Assembly (NCBI RefSeq): GCF_007097395.1 | Contig: NZ_VKDC01000012.1 | Location: 1-64,000 of the forward strand | DNA length: 64,000 bases | Reading direction: 5' to 3' | Source: Fulvivirga sp. M361 | GTDB lineage: Bacteria > Bacteroidota > Bacteroidia > Cytophagales > Cyclobacteriaceae | In this document: positions 55,504 to 64,000 of the stretch, in pieces | Layout of the letters: each line of letters opens with the position of its first letter | Position numbering within the stretch: position 1 is the first letter of the stretch | Made by a program: the position numbers and the translations under genes | Notes under the pieces: generated by a model | The model's input: only the letters and a program-made list of their open reading frames with translations | Databases searched by the model: none | Told to the model about the DNA's origin: nothing

Positions 55504-56805
55504 TTAATACCTGTAAGCGTCTGTTTTGAAAGGTCCTTGTATTTCCACTCCGATGTAATCGGCCTGATCTTTCGTGAGGACGTCTAACTCCACACCTATT
55601 TTGCTCAGGTGAAGCGCTGCTACTTTCTCATCAAGGTGCTTAGGTAGTGTATATACCTTGTTTTCGTAGTTTTCAGAATTATTCCAAAGCTCTAACTGGG
55701 CCAGGGTTTGGTTAGTGAATGAATTAGACATTACGAATGAAGGGTGTCCGGTAGCACATCCTAAATTCACTAATCTACCTTCCGCTAACAAAATGATATC
55801 ATTTCCATTAGCCATAGTATATTTATCTACCTGTGGCTTGATCTCATCTCTGGTAGCATTATCATTTAACCATGCTACGTCTATTTCATTGTCGAAGTGA
55901 CCAATGTTACATACAATGGTTTTGTCCTTCATTGCTTCAAAATGACGACCATGTACGATGTCTTTATTGCCTGTAGCCGTTACTACTATGTCAGCTTCTT
56001 TTACTGCGTCATCCATCTTTTTAACTTCAAAGCCATCCATAGCTGCCTGAAGTGCACAAATAGGATCAATTTCTGTTACGATTACACGGGCTCCCGCACC
56101 TCTTAATGAAGCTGCCGAACCTTTACCTACATCACCGTATCCGCCTACAACAGCTACTTTTCCAGCCATCATAACATCAGTAGCACGTCGGATAGCATCT
56201 ACTAAAGATTCTTTACAACCATATTTATTGTCAAATTTTGACTTGGTCACTGAATCGTTAACGTTTATAGCAGGCATTACCAGGGTGCCATTCTTTTCTC
56301 TTTCTATCAATCTCAATACTCCTGTAGTAGTCTCTTCGGAAAGTCCTTTGATACCACTGACATATTGAGGGTACTTATCAAACACCATATTTGTTAAATC
56401 ACCACCATCGTCAAGGATCATATTAAGTGGTTGACCATCTTCAAATACCAAGGTTTGCTCGATACACCAATCAAACTCTTCTTCCGTCATACCTTTCCAG
56501 GCATAAACAGGAATACCTGCAGCGGCTATAGCAGCAGCAGCGTGGTCTTGTGTAGAAAAAATATTACATGACGACCAGGTTACCTGTGCTCCCAGGTCAA
56601 TCAGCGTCTCAATTAAAACCGCTGTTTGGATAGTCATATGAAGACATCCTGCAATACGTGCCCCTTTCAGCGGCTGATCGTTTTTGTACTCTTCACGAAT
56701 GGACATCAGTCCCGGCATTTCGGCTTCAGCCAACTCAATTTCCTTACGTCCCCACTCAGCCAGTGAGATATCTTTCACTTTGTACTTTAACTTTTCTTCG
56801 ATCAT
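55504..56805 (-). CDS. ahcY: Adenosylhomocysteinase
   Basis: Cytoplasmic NAD-dependent enzyme that splits S-adenosylhomocysteine into adenosine and homocysteine, removing the product of methylation reactions. The 433-residue protein has the family blocks [48 protein letters not shown], and the NAD motif [15 protein letters not shown]. It ends in [10 protein letters not shown] with the conserved KxxxYRY tail. Length equals the short bacterial/animal class. It diverges from an Lrp/AsnC regulator that may control it. No SAH riboswitch was seen upstream. Confidence 0.97.
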   Translation of the reverse strand: MIEEKLKYKVKDISLAEWGRKEIELAEAEMPGLMSIREEYKNDQPLKGARIAGCLHMTIQTAVLIETLIDLGAQVTWSSCNIFSTQDHAAAAIAAAGIPVYAWKGMTEEEFDWCIEQTLVFEDGQPLNMILDDGGDLTNMVFDKYPQYVSGIKGLSEETTTGVLRLIEREKNGTLVMPAINVNDSVTKSKFDNKYGCKESLVDAIRRATDVMMAGKVAVVGGYGDVGKGSAASLRGAGARVIVTEIDPICALQAAMDGFEVKKMDDAVKEADIVVTATGNKDIVHGRHFEAMKDKTIVCNIGHFDNEIDVAWLNDNATRDEIKPQVDKYTMANGNDIILLAEGRLVNLGCATGHPSFVMSNSFTNQTLAQLELWNNSENYENKVYTLPKHLDEKVAALHLSKIGVELDVLTKDQADYIGVEIQGPFKTDAYRY

Positions 56806-56970
56806 TTTATTGATAGTTTTTAAATTTCAAAAGTTTACACAAAACTAATAAAACCATCCTAAAACTCTTAGCTTTATCTAAATGTTAGTAAATTTTCCTT
56901 TTTTCAACCTTCAAACAGACTTTATTCCTAATTAGACTTCTAACAGAATATTATAATAGGAATTTTTCCC

Positions 56971-57444
56971 ATGGCACATTTGGATAATACGGACCACGAG
57001 ATACTCAGGCTTCTTCAGCAAGATGCTAAATTGAACGTAAATGAGATAGCACAAGAGTTACATCTCACTAAAACCCCAATATACGAACGAATAAAACGAC
57101 TGGAACGCGATGGTGTCATAGACCGTTACGTTGCTTTAATAGACCGGCAAAAGATCGCTACTTCCATTATTGTTTTTTTGACTGGCTCATTGACGGTGAA
57201 CAAATTTGAGCAGACTCAAGAGTTTTACGACGCGGTAATGAACATCCCCCAGGTGCTGGAGTGCTATCTGCTAGGAGGTGATCGTGACTTCCTGCTCAAG
57301 ATCATCGCCAAGGACCTGGACTCTTATCATGAATTTTATTCCAATAAGATCGCCTCCATACCACATGTAGGGGAAATACGAAGCCTTTTTGTACTGAAAG
57401 AGATCAAAAGAACTACCGCTATCCCCAACATGACCCTGTTATAA
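56971..57444 (+). CDS. Lrp/AsnC family transcriptional regulator
   Basis: A 157-residue feast/famine regulator. N-terminal HTH (DNTDHEILRLLQQDAKLNVN, then EIAQELHLTKTPIYERIKRL) and C-terminal RAM/AsnC ligand domain (about 65-145, QVLECYLLGGDRDFLLKI). Such proteins sense amino acids as octamers or dimers. It is divergently transcribed from ahcY over a shared 165-base gap, suggesting control of the methionine/SAM cycle, which is inference. Confidence 0.93.
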   Translation: MAHLDNTDHEILRLLQQDAKLNVNEIAQELHLTKTPIYERIKRLERDGVIDRYVALIDRQKIATSIIVFLTGSLTVNKFEQTQEFYDAVMNIPQVLECYLLGGDRDFLLKIIAKDLDSYHEFYSNKIASIPHVGEIRSLFVLKEIKRTTAIPNMTLL

Positions 57445-57534
57445 CAGGGCTCTGAAGTATCGTGATGCCATAAAACACTGAATAATTAAGAAACTTTAAG
57501 GGGCAATAGGTTCTATCTTTGGCAATTGTTTTAA

Positions 57535-59175
<1,641 letters not shown>

Positions 59176-59182
59176 TTAACCA

Positions 59183-60517
59183 TCATTTTTTCTTCTTCTT
59201 TTTTTTCTTCTTTTTTCCACTGTCTTTTTCTCCAAAAAGCTCCGTGTCTTCTATGATAGAAGCAATGATGGAAGTTTTACCATCATCCATACGTGTCCAG
59301 GTAGCAGCAATTCGCCCTTCATGGGCAACGATGTTTGTATAATCACCAAAAAAGTATTTCTCATCTGGTGTAAATGGTGTTTCGCTGATCTTAACATTCT
59401 CAAAAGAACGGCCTCCATTATTGGAATAGGCAAGGTATACATCCGTTTGATTATCCTCATGGGCTCTCCTGTCATAATAAAGTATATACAGGTAACCTGT
59501 GGTATTATCCAATGCCATCCAGCTCAAAAACTGATGTTTACCGGGTTCATCATCATTTACTCTTAATGCTGGCGTCCAGGAGTCTCCCCCATTGGCAGAA
59601 CGCATAAACCAAATGTCTGTGTCCTCTTCACCATTTCTTTGATCAGACCAGTTCAGGTATAACATTCCCTGATATTGTGTTGGACTGTTATCCGCTATGA
59701 GTACCGGCATACCATTAGAACGATTTACTCCCGGAATAGTAAACGCCCAACCTCCGGGTTGATTCCCAACTTTAATATCATTACGCAACCAGGTTTTACC
59801 TTTATCATAAGACCTGTCCAGGTAAATTTTTTCATCATGACTCCATGCCACGTAATAGTTCCCCTGAGGGCCTATGGCAGGCATAGCACCTTCTGCCGTA
59901 TTGTCGTCATCCACACAATCTCCCGAATATTGGTTGAGTCGAACAGGTTCGGACCATTTTTTGCCATTGGAAGAGGTAGATAGTAATATATTACTTTGAC
60001 AATCGGGGTCTTTACTACCATAATCATCAAATTGGGTCCAGGTAACAAAAATATCATTGGTATTCAGATCCACTACCGCCCACTCTTTATCCTGATCTTT
60101 AGGGTGATTAAAGCCTATCGAAGCGCCATCACTCCATGTTTCACCTCCGTCTTCTGATTTTTGGCATACGATCCTGTCCAGTATTTCTTCACTTTGCCAG
60201 TTAGTACCTTTCGGGTCAGATAGGTGAAAATAGTAAAAGTCTCCTTTTTTATCAGAGATCACTACAGGATCGCCCCAAACCCCCATAGAAGAGGTCAACT
60301 TTTGTTTGGTCCATGTCTTGCCACCATCTTTGGTAACATAAACCTTATCTAAAATAGCAGAACCCACAATATTGTCCTTGTCTTTCAAACTTATAGCAAT
60401 ACTAGGTTCAGCAGGCGCGCGCTCACCTTCCTGCTGTTGATCCAGTACAATATTTTTAAATTGGCCATGGGTTGAAAAAGTGGCAAAAAGTAAAAAAAAT
60501 AGCAGGCAGATTCTCAT
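59183..60517 (-). CDS. Secreted sialidase/BNR-repeat-like protein with poly-lysine tail
   Basis: An approximately 444-residue exported protein; ATG at 60517 gives a clean signal peptide (MRICLLFFLLFATFSTHGQ). The body carries Asp-box/BNR motifs of six-bladed sialidase propellers (SKDGGETWSDG-like SEDGGETWSDG, SYDKGKTWLR, SANGGDSWTPA, SNNGGRSFENV). The catalytic Arg triad of true sialidases is not evident, so enzyme activity is uncertain. The C-terminus ends in ten consecutive lysines after EKDSG, encoded by mixed AAA/AAG codons. No T9SS domain is present. A surface or matrix-binding role through the basic tail is conceivable. Confidence 0.85.
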   Translation of the reverse strand: MRICLLFFLLFATFSTHGQFKNIVLDQQQEGERAPAEPSIAISLKDKDNIVGSAILDKVYVTKDGGKTWTKQKLTSSMGVWGDPVVISDKKGDFYYFHLSDPKGTNWQSEEILDRIVCQKSEDGGETWSDGASIGFNHPKDQDKEWAVVDLNTNDIFVTWTQFDDYGSKDPDCQSNILLSTSSNGKKWSEPVRLNQYSGDCVDDDNTAEGAMPAIGPQGNYYVAWSHDEKIYLDRSYDKGKTWLRNDIKVGNQPGGWAFTIPGVNRSNGMPVLIADNSPTQYQGMLYLNWSDQRNGEEDTDIWFMRSANGGDSWTPALRVNDDEPGKHQFLSWMALDNTTGYLYILYYDRRAHEDNQTDVYLAYSNNGGRSFENVKISETPFTPDEKYFFGDYTNIVAHEGRIAATWTRMDDGKTSIIASIIEDTELFGEKDSGKKKKKKKKKK

Positions 60518-60655
60518 AGTAGGCAGGCGTTTTCCACAAATATAAAAGACCATAGGTGCCTGCCATGGATACTCCTTATAAATATTACTACTATTCTCTC
60601 ACGCTACAGTTATGATTTATGCTCCGGGTACTGTATCCAAGCTATAAAAATCAGT

Positions 60656-61753
60656 CTATTTTGAGATTAGCACACGGTCGAATTCTTCGAAAGAGCCATT
60701 CGTTAATCTCAAAAGGTGCAGGCCTGAAACTACTATACTTTCAAGTCCAATGGTCGATAAAGGTGTTGTTGGCAAAAAATCATCCCACATGATAACCATG
60801 CCTTTACTATCATAGAGTTCCAGCCGCACATTTGTATTAATGAAGCGATCATCGAGAGTTATCTGAAGTTGTTCTGCCGCTGGATTCGGAAAGACGTGTA
60901 TACCAGTCCTGTTAGTATCAAAAAAACTTCTGATAACAGGACTGTATTCGAAAGCACCATCAAAATCATATTGTTTCAGCCGGTAGTAGTTAATACCGTT
61001 TAACGGGGAGGTGTCAATAAACTGATAGCTGATAGTTTCTTGTACTGTCCCGCTTCCTCCCACAAGGCCTATTTCAGAAAAGTCTAAGCCATTATCTGAT
61101 CGTTGTACTTCGAAATAATCGTTATTCCATTCACTTGCAGTCCTCCAGTTCAATATGATTTCCCTGGCTTCACCAGTAGCAGTAAATAATGTCAGTTCTA
61201 CAGGAAGTACCTGACCGGTAACCAAGCTAAACAGATCGGGATTATTGTTCAAAAGGTCGTTTTCAGTTTCCTGTCCATTACTGCCATTAACATTTCCAGA
61301 GATATTGGGAGTCGGGTCAAAAACATAAAAATGTCCATTCCCATTGGTCGTCACAAAGTTGATGTTGGTAACTGCTCCTGCCAACACAAGATCCCCACCA
61401 TTGATATTTATATTGAAGTTCCCGAACCCGTTGGTATCTCCCCCCACAACTGCTACTCCTCCGGATTCTATCGATAAATTTCCATTTTGAATGTTAAGAC
61501 CGCCTGTGATAATGAGTGTATCACCTGATTGAACCGTCAACCCAAAATTACTGGTGCTGGTGATATCGCCTTCTCTACGAATGAATCCATCGATAGTAAT
61601 ATTTTGGAGATTAGCTGCACTGGTGACTGGTGCTGCGCCGCCAACCCAGCTGGAGCCATCTATCCATAAGCCCGATGCCTCGTTGACAGAGCTTTGACCG
61701 TAGACTGCTGCTTCAAACAACATCAGTACCAGGTGAATAGACAAGTACTTCAT
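60656..61753 (-). CDS. Secreted protein with T9SS sorting domain
   Basis: A 365-residue exported protein. ATG at 61753 gives the signal peptide MKYLSIHLVLMLFEAAVYGQ; the frame stays open 17 codons upstream without adding signal-like sequence. The middle (about 30-165) is a low-complexity beta repeat region rich in N, G, I and T, likely a small beta helix. Residues about 190-270 resemble a linker beta domain often preceding sorting domains (ILNWRTASEWNNDYFEVQRS). The C-terminus (VFPNPAAEQLQITL ... DRVLISK) is a type A T9SS domain. Ligand unknown. Confidence 0.82.
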   Translation of the reverse strand: MKYLSIHLVLMLFEAAVYGQSSVNEASGLWIDGSSWVGGAAPVTSAANLQNITIDGFIRREGDITSTSNFGLTVQSGDTLIITGGLNIQNGNLSIESGGVAVVGGDTNGFGNFNININGGDLVLAGAVTNINFVTTNGNGHFYVFDPTPNISGNVNGSNGQETENDLLNNNPDLFSLVTGQVLPVELTLFTATGEAREIILNWRTASEWNNDYFEVQRSDNGLDFSEIGLVGGSGTVQETISYQFIDTSPLNGINYYRLKQYDFDGAFEYSPVIRSFFDTNRTGIHVFPNPAAEQLQITLDDRFINTNVRLELYDSKGMVIMWDDFLPTTPLSTIGLESIVVSGLHLLRLTNGSFEEFDRVLISK

Positions 61754-61849
61754 AACTGCCGAATTAAAGCCAAACGTAAAATTATCTATACATCGAACGG
61801 ACATAAAGGTAAGCGTGACTATCCTTTAACACGGAAAGACACACGTTTG

Positions 61850-62764
61850 TCAGAAGATCGACAAGTTTGTTTTTGTAGTAAAGAGTTCCAGTACTTTCAT
61901 ACCGACAAGTGAGTTTCCTTTTTCATTCAGCCCGGGGCTCCAAACAGCTATACTAAATTTGTTAGGCAGAATAGCTACAATCCCACCACCTACGCCACTT
62001 TTACCCGGCAGACCCACTCTAAAAGCAAATTCCCCGGCCTCATCGTAAAAACCACAAGTCATCATAATAGCCGTAATCCTCTTGAACTGACTTTCACTTA
62101 GGTATTTTTTTTTGTTTATAATACTTTTGCCATGATTTGCGATCGTACAAAACGCTTTTGCCAGCTCCTGGCAGCTCATTTCCAATGAACAGAAGTCGTA
62201 ATAAAGTTCCAATACGTCTTCTACATCATTTTTTATGTTACCAAAAGATTTCATGAGGTTGACAATAGCGGCATTTTTGAATCCACATTGTTTTTCAGAC
62301 TTTGCCACACCAGCATTATACGCCACCCCTTGGCTACCACTGATCGCTCTGGCAAATTCAAGAAAGTACTGTTTGGGATCATCGAAAGCGTCAATGAGCA
62401 TGTCCGTTATCACTAAAGCCCCGGCATTAATAAAAGGGTTCCTGGGAATACCTTGTTCATATTCAAGCTGCACCAATGAGTTAAAAGGGTCACCAGAGGG
62501 TTCGACATCTACTCTTTGATACACACGCTCGCCTAACTTACCCACAGCCATACAAAGCATTAGCACTTTGGAAATACTTTGTATGGAAAACTGTTCCTCA
62601 GCGTCTCCCATAGCAAAGGACTCTCCTTCCAGAAAATGTAAGTAGATACCAAACTTGCCAGGGTCTACCTTAGCCAGTTGCGGAATATAATCTGCTACCT
62701 GCCCTTTGCGGATAAGCGGTAAAACTTCATCATAGATAGTAGAGAGGGTTTGTGCGTAATTCAT
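61850..62764 (-). CDS. glsA: Glutaminase
   Basis: Cytoplasmic enzyme converting glutamine to glutamate and ammonia, of the serine beta-lactamase-like GlsA class. The 304-residue protein has the catalytic S-x-x-K at S63-K66 (IQSISKVLML), the NPFINAGAL block near residue 135, and the GKSGVGGGIVAI block near 265. Length is normal. It appears to be a single gene between two unrelated units. Confidence 0.95.
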   Translation of the reverse strand: MNYAQTLSTIYDEVLPLIRKGQVADYIPQLAKVDPGKFGIYLHFLEGESFAMGDAEEQFSIQSISKVLMLCMAVGKLGERVYQRVDVEPSGDPFNSLVQLEYEQGIPRNPFINAGALVITDMLIDAFDDPKQYFLEFARAISGSQGVAYNAGVAKSEKQCGFKNAAIVNLMKSFGNIKNDVEDVLELYYDFCSLEMSCQELAKAFCTIANHGKSIINKKKYLSESQFKRITAIMMTCGFYDEAGEFAFRVGLPGKSGVGGGIVAILPNKFSIAVWSPGLNEKGNSLVGMKVLELFTTKTNLSIF

Positions 62765-62849
62765 GGATTAGTGATTTGGCTAAAGTTAACTCAATGGATA
62801 AACCCAAGGAATATCCTATTGAAAAGGGTGATATTGATTAAACCTTTGG

Positions 62850-63992
62850 TTATAAAAAAGGCTCAACACTAGCCAGTGCTAACCGAAAGTCATCATAAGC
62901 ACTTTCTACAACCTTTTTTGTGACCTCTTGGTCCAGTGTAAGCTCAAACTTATCCTGCCAGCCGGGAATTAGCACCCAAATACTTCCCGAATGTATGGCA
63001 TACGTTAATGTAGTACGAACAGTGCTATCCAGTAGGCGGTGATCTAAAAGTTGAAAGCTTTTCACTTCAGCAAGTTCCTGAATAGCTGCATGGTCGACAA
63101 ATCCATCACTTAACAAACGTTGAAGTTTCTCATTTTTAGTGATCTGTTGAAAAGTATTGTCTGTATCGCAATATGCCTTATAAGGCTTTTGGCTATCTGC
63201 ATTTAAATCATGTTCATCCATGCCAGCTGCCAGTGCAGACATGGATGGCGACCAGGAAAAATCCATGTTCATACCCTGACTCATTACCTGCATGTTAAAA
63301 GCTTTTTGTTCTGTCAAGCTCATACCCGGATCACGCTTAAACTTCATACCAGCGACACTGCTAATGGATTTATTCATTTTACTTTTAGGAATTACAAAGG
63401 CACTCCCTTGAAATTCTTTTTTCACTTCTACAAGTAATCCATTAAACCCTTGTGTGCTATCATCTTTTGTAAAGCCTTGGTCTTTGCGTACCCGTGAACG
63501 CATGATCAAATTAATGATCATCAACTGATTCCCCTTCCAGAGACCGCTTACGACATCATCTACCTTTACGGTAGTATTACGTTTGATATTCAATAACTGA
63601 GATCGTAATAACTCCTCTTTACTCAGGTTTCCATCGGGGTCATAATTAAGGCTCGGATCAATAAAAAGCAGTACTTTTTTTACTACTTCATTTTTAAAAC
63701 GATTTTGAAGTTCACCCAGTCCGATTTTCTTTAGTCGCAGCTTCACGAGGTGGTCTACCAAAAGATATCCTGATATGACGGTAGAAAAAATGGTAACCAA
63801 AGCAATGCCAAAAGAGTCAGAGAGCTTGTTTAAGACAATACCTGCTACAACAGAAATTAATCCTACCACTATCATCAGTATCCGGACGAGTCTTTTCCTT
63901 TTCTCTCCGTATTTTTTGCGCTGAGCTTCTATGGCAGCAACTTCAGAGGTCAATTCATCCTCGTAAAAGGTATTAAAATCAGGCATTGGCAA
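62850..63992 (-). CDS. DUF3137 membrane protein
   Basis: A 380-residue protein with two adjacent transmembrane segments (about 36-54 and 62-80). A long soluble C-terminal part matches the DUF3137 layout: FIDPSLNYDPDGNLSKEELL, LLNIKRNTTVKVDDVVSGL, FNGLLVEVKKEFQGSAFVIP and a late SGSIWVLIPGWQDKFEL. The family is of unknown function and is often near envelope genes. The start at 63992 is 8 bases from the window edge; an alternative ATG lies two codons inside. Upstream context is outside the window. Confidence 0.8.
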   Translation of the reverse strand: MPMPDFNTFYEDELTSEVAAIEAQRKKYGEKRKRLVRILMIVVGLISVVAGIVLNKLSDSFGIALVTIFSTVISGYLLVDHLVKLRLKKIGLGELQNRFKNEVVKKVLLFIDPSLNYDPDGNLSKEELLRSQLLNIKRNTTVKVDDVVSGLWKGNQLMIINLIMRSRVRKDQGFTKDDSTQGFNGLLVEVKKEFQGSAFVIPKSKMNKSISSVAGMKFKRDPGMSLTEQKAFNMQVMSQGMNMDFSWSPSMSALAAGMDEHDLNADSQKPYKAYCDTDNTFQQITKNEKLQRLLSDGFVDHAAIQELAEVKSFQLLDHRLLDSTVRTTLTYAIHSGSIWVLIPGWQDKFELTLDQEVTKKVVESAYDDFRLALASVEPFL

Positions 63993-64000
63993 TTAAGATG

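Noticed and set aside
56806-56970. SAH or SAM riboswitch upstream of ahcY
   Set aside because: The 165-base gap shows no recognisable conserved riboswitch core and must also hold the divergent regulator promoter.

Overview
The window reads as a chromosomal segment of a Bacteroidota bacterium, most likely a free-living Cytophagales-type organism. Supporting signs are: three secreted proteins with type IX secretion (T9SS) C-terminal sorting domains; a TonB-dependent receptor followed by two DUF4249 lipoproteins; BspA/DUF285 surface repeats; a DUF2807 'head GIN' protein; a 7TMR-DISM histidine kinase; and promoters fitting the Bacteroidota consensus TTTG-N19-TAnnTTTG. The genus is inferred, not proven. 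No rRNA, tRNA, CRISPR array, prophage or insertion sequence was seen.

Layout. 0-0.8 kb: rplU-rpmA on the minus strand, with promoter and terminator. 0.9-5.3 kb: a small unknown gene, then nrdB-nrdA (class I ribonucleotide reductase) with a terminator. 5.4-10.4 kb: threonine operon thrA-thrB-thrC, preceded by a promoter and a 21-codon leader peptide rich in Thr and Ile codons, an attenuation arrangement like enterobacterial thrL. 10.5-12.3 kb: a BspA-like T9SS surface protein with eleven 25-residue repeats. 12.9-14.6 kb: AraC regulator and a membrane protein. 14.8-17.2 kb: an AT-rich MBOAT/SGNH pair, probably for O-acylation of an envelope polymer. 17.8-21.8 kb: two DJ-1/PfpI proteins (one GlxA-type regulator), a serine hydrolase lipoprotein and a small secreted protein. 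22.1-28 kb: accessory mix with HicBA toxin-antitoxin, two overlapping small ORFs, pentapeptide lipoprotein, Crp-like regulator, Bcr/CflA exporter, RNase H-like protein and arylamine N-acetyltransferase.

28.2-31.9 kb: a 1227-residue multidomain T9SS adhesin-like protein. 32.4-37.2 kb: TonB receptor plus tandem DUF4249 lipoproteins. 37.4-42.7 kb: coiled-coil lipoprotein, YigZ/IMPACT protein, DUF2807 protein, unknown secreted protein, MFS transporter. 42.7-43.9 kb: prfB, whose full reading needs a programmed +1 frameshift at an in-frame UGA. 43.9-49.1 kb: histidine kinase, small membrane protein, ilvE, PduO-type adenosyltransferase, LolD/MacB-like ATPase. 49.3-52.4 kb: a second BspA-like protein, this one a lipoprotein with fourteen repeats, next to a truncated paralogue and other gene debris. 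52.4-54.5 kb: hydrolase and thioesterase with a TetR regulator; matching 14-bp operator-like sites lie in front of the thioesterase and of tetR. 54.5-64 kb: TANGO2-like protein, ahcY diverging from an Lrp regulator, ABC-F ATPase, a sialidase-like secreted protein with a ten-lysine tail, another T9SS protein, glutaminase and a DUF3137 membrane protein.

Much of the window is housekeeping (translation, nucleotides, Thr/Ile/branched-chain amino acids, methyl cycle) interleaved with surface and envelope genes. No wholly new multigene system was proven. The strongest second-look items are the thr leader, the RF2 frameshift in a phylum that rarely uses Shine-Dalgarno pairing, the TetR operator pair, the two differently anchored BspA-like proteins, and the rearranged locus at 51.7-52.2 kb.
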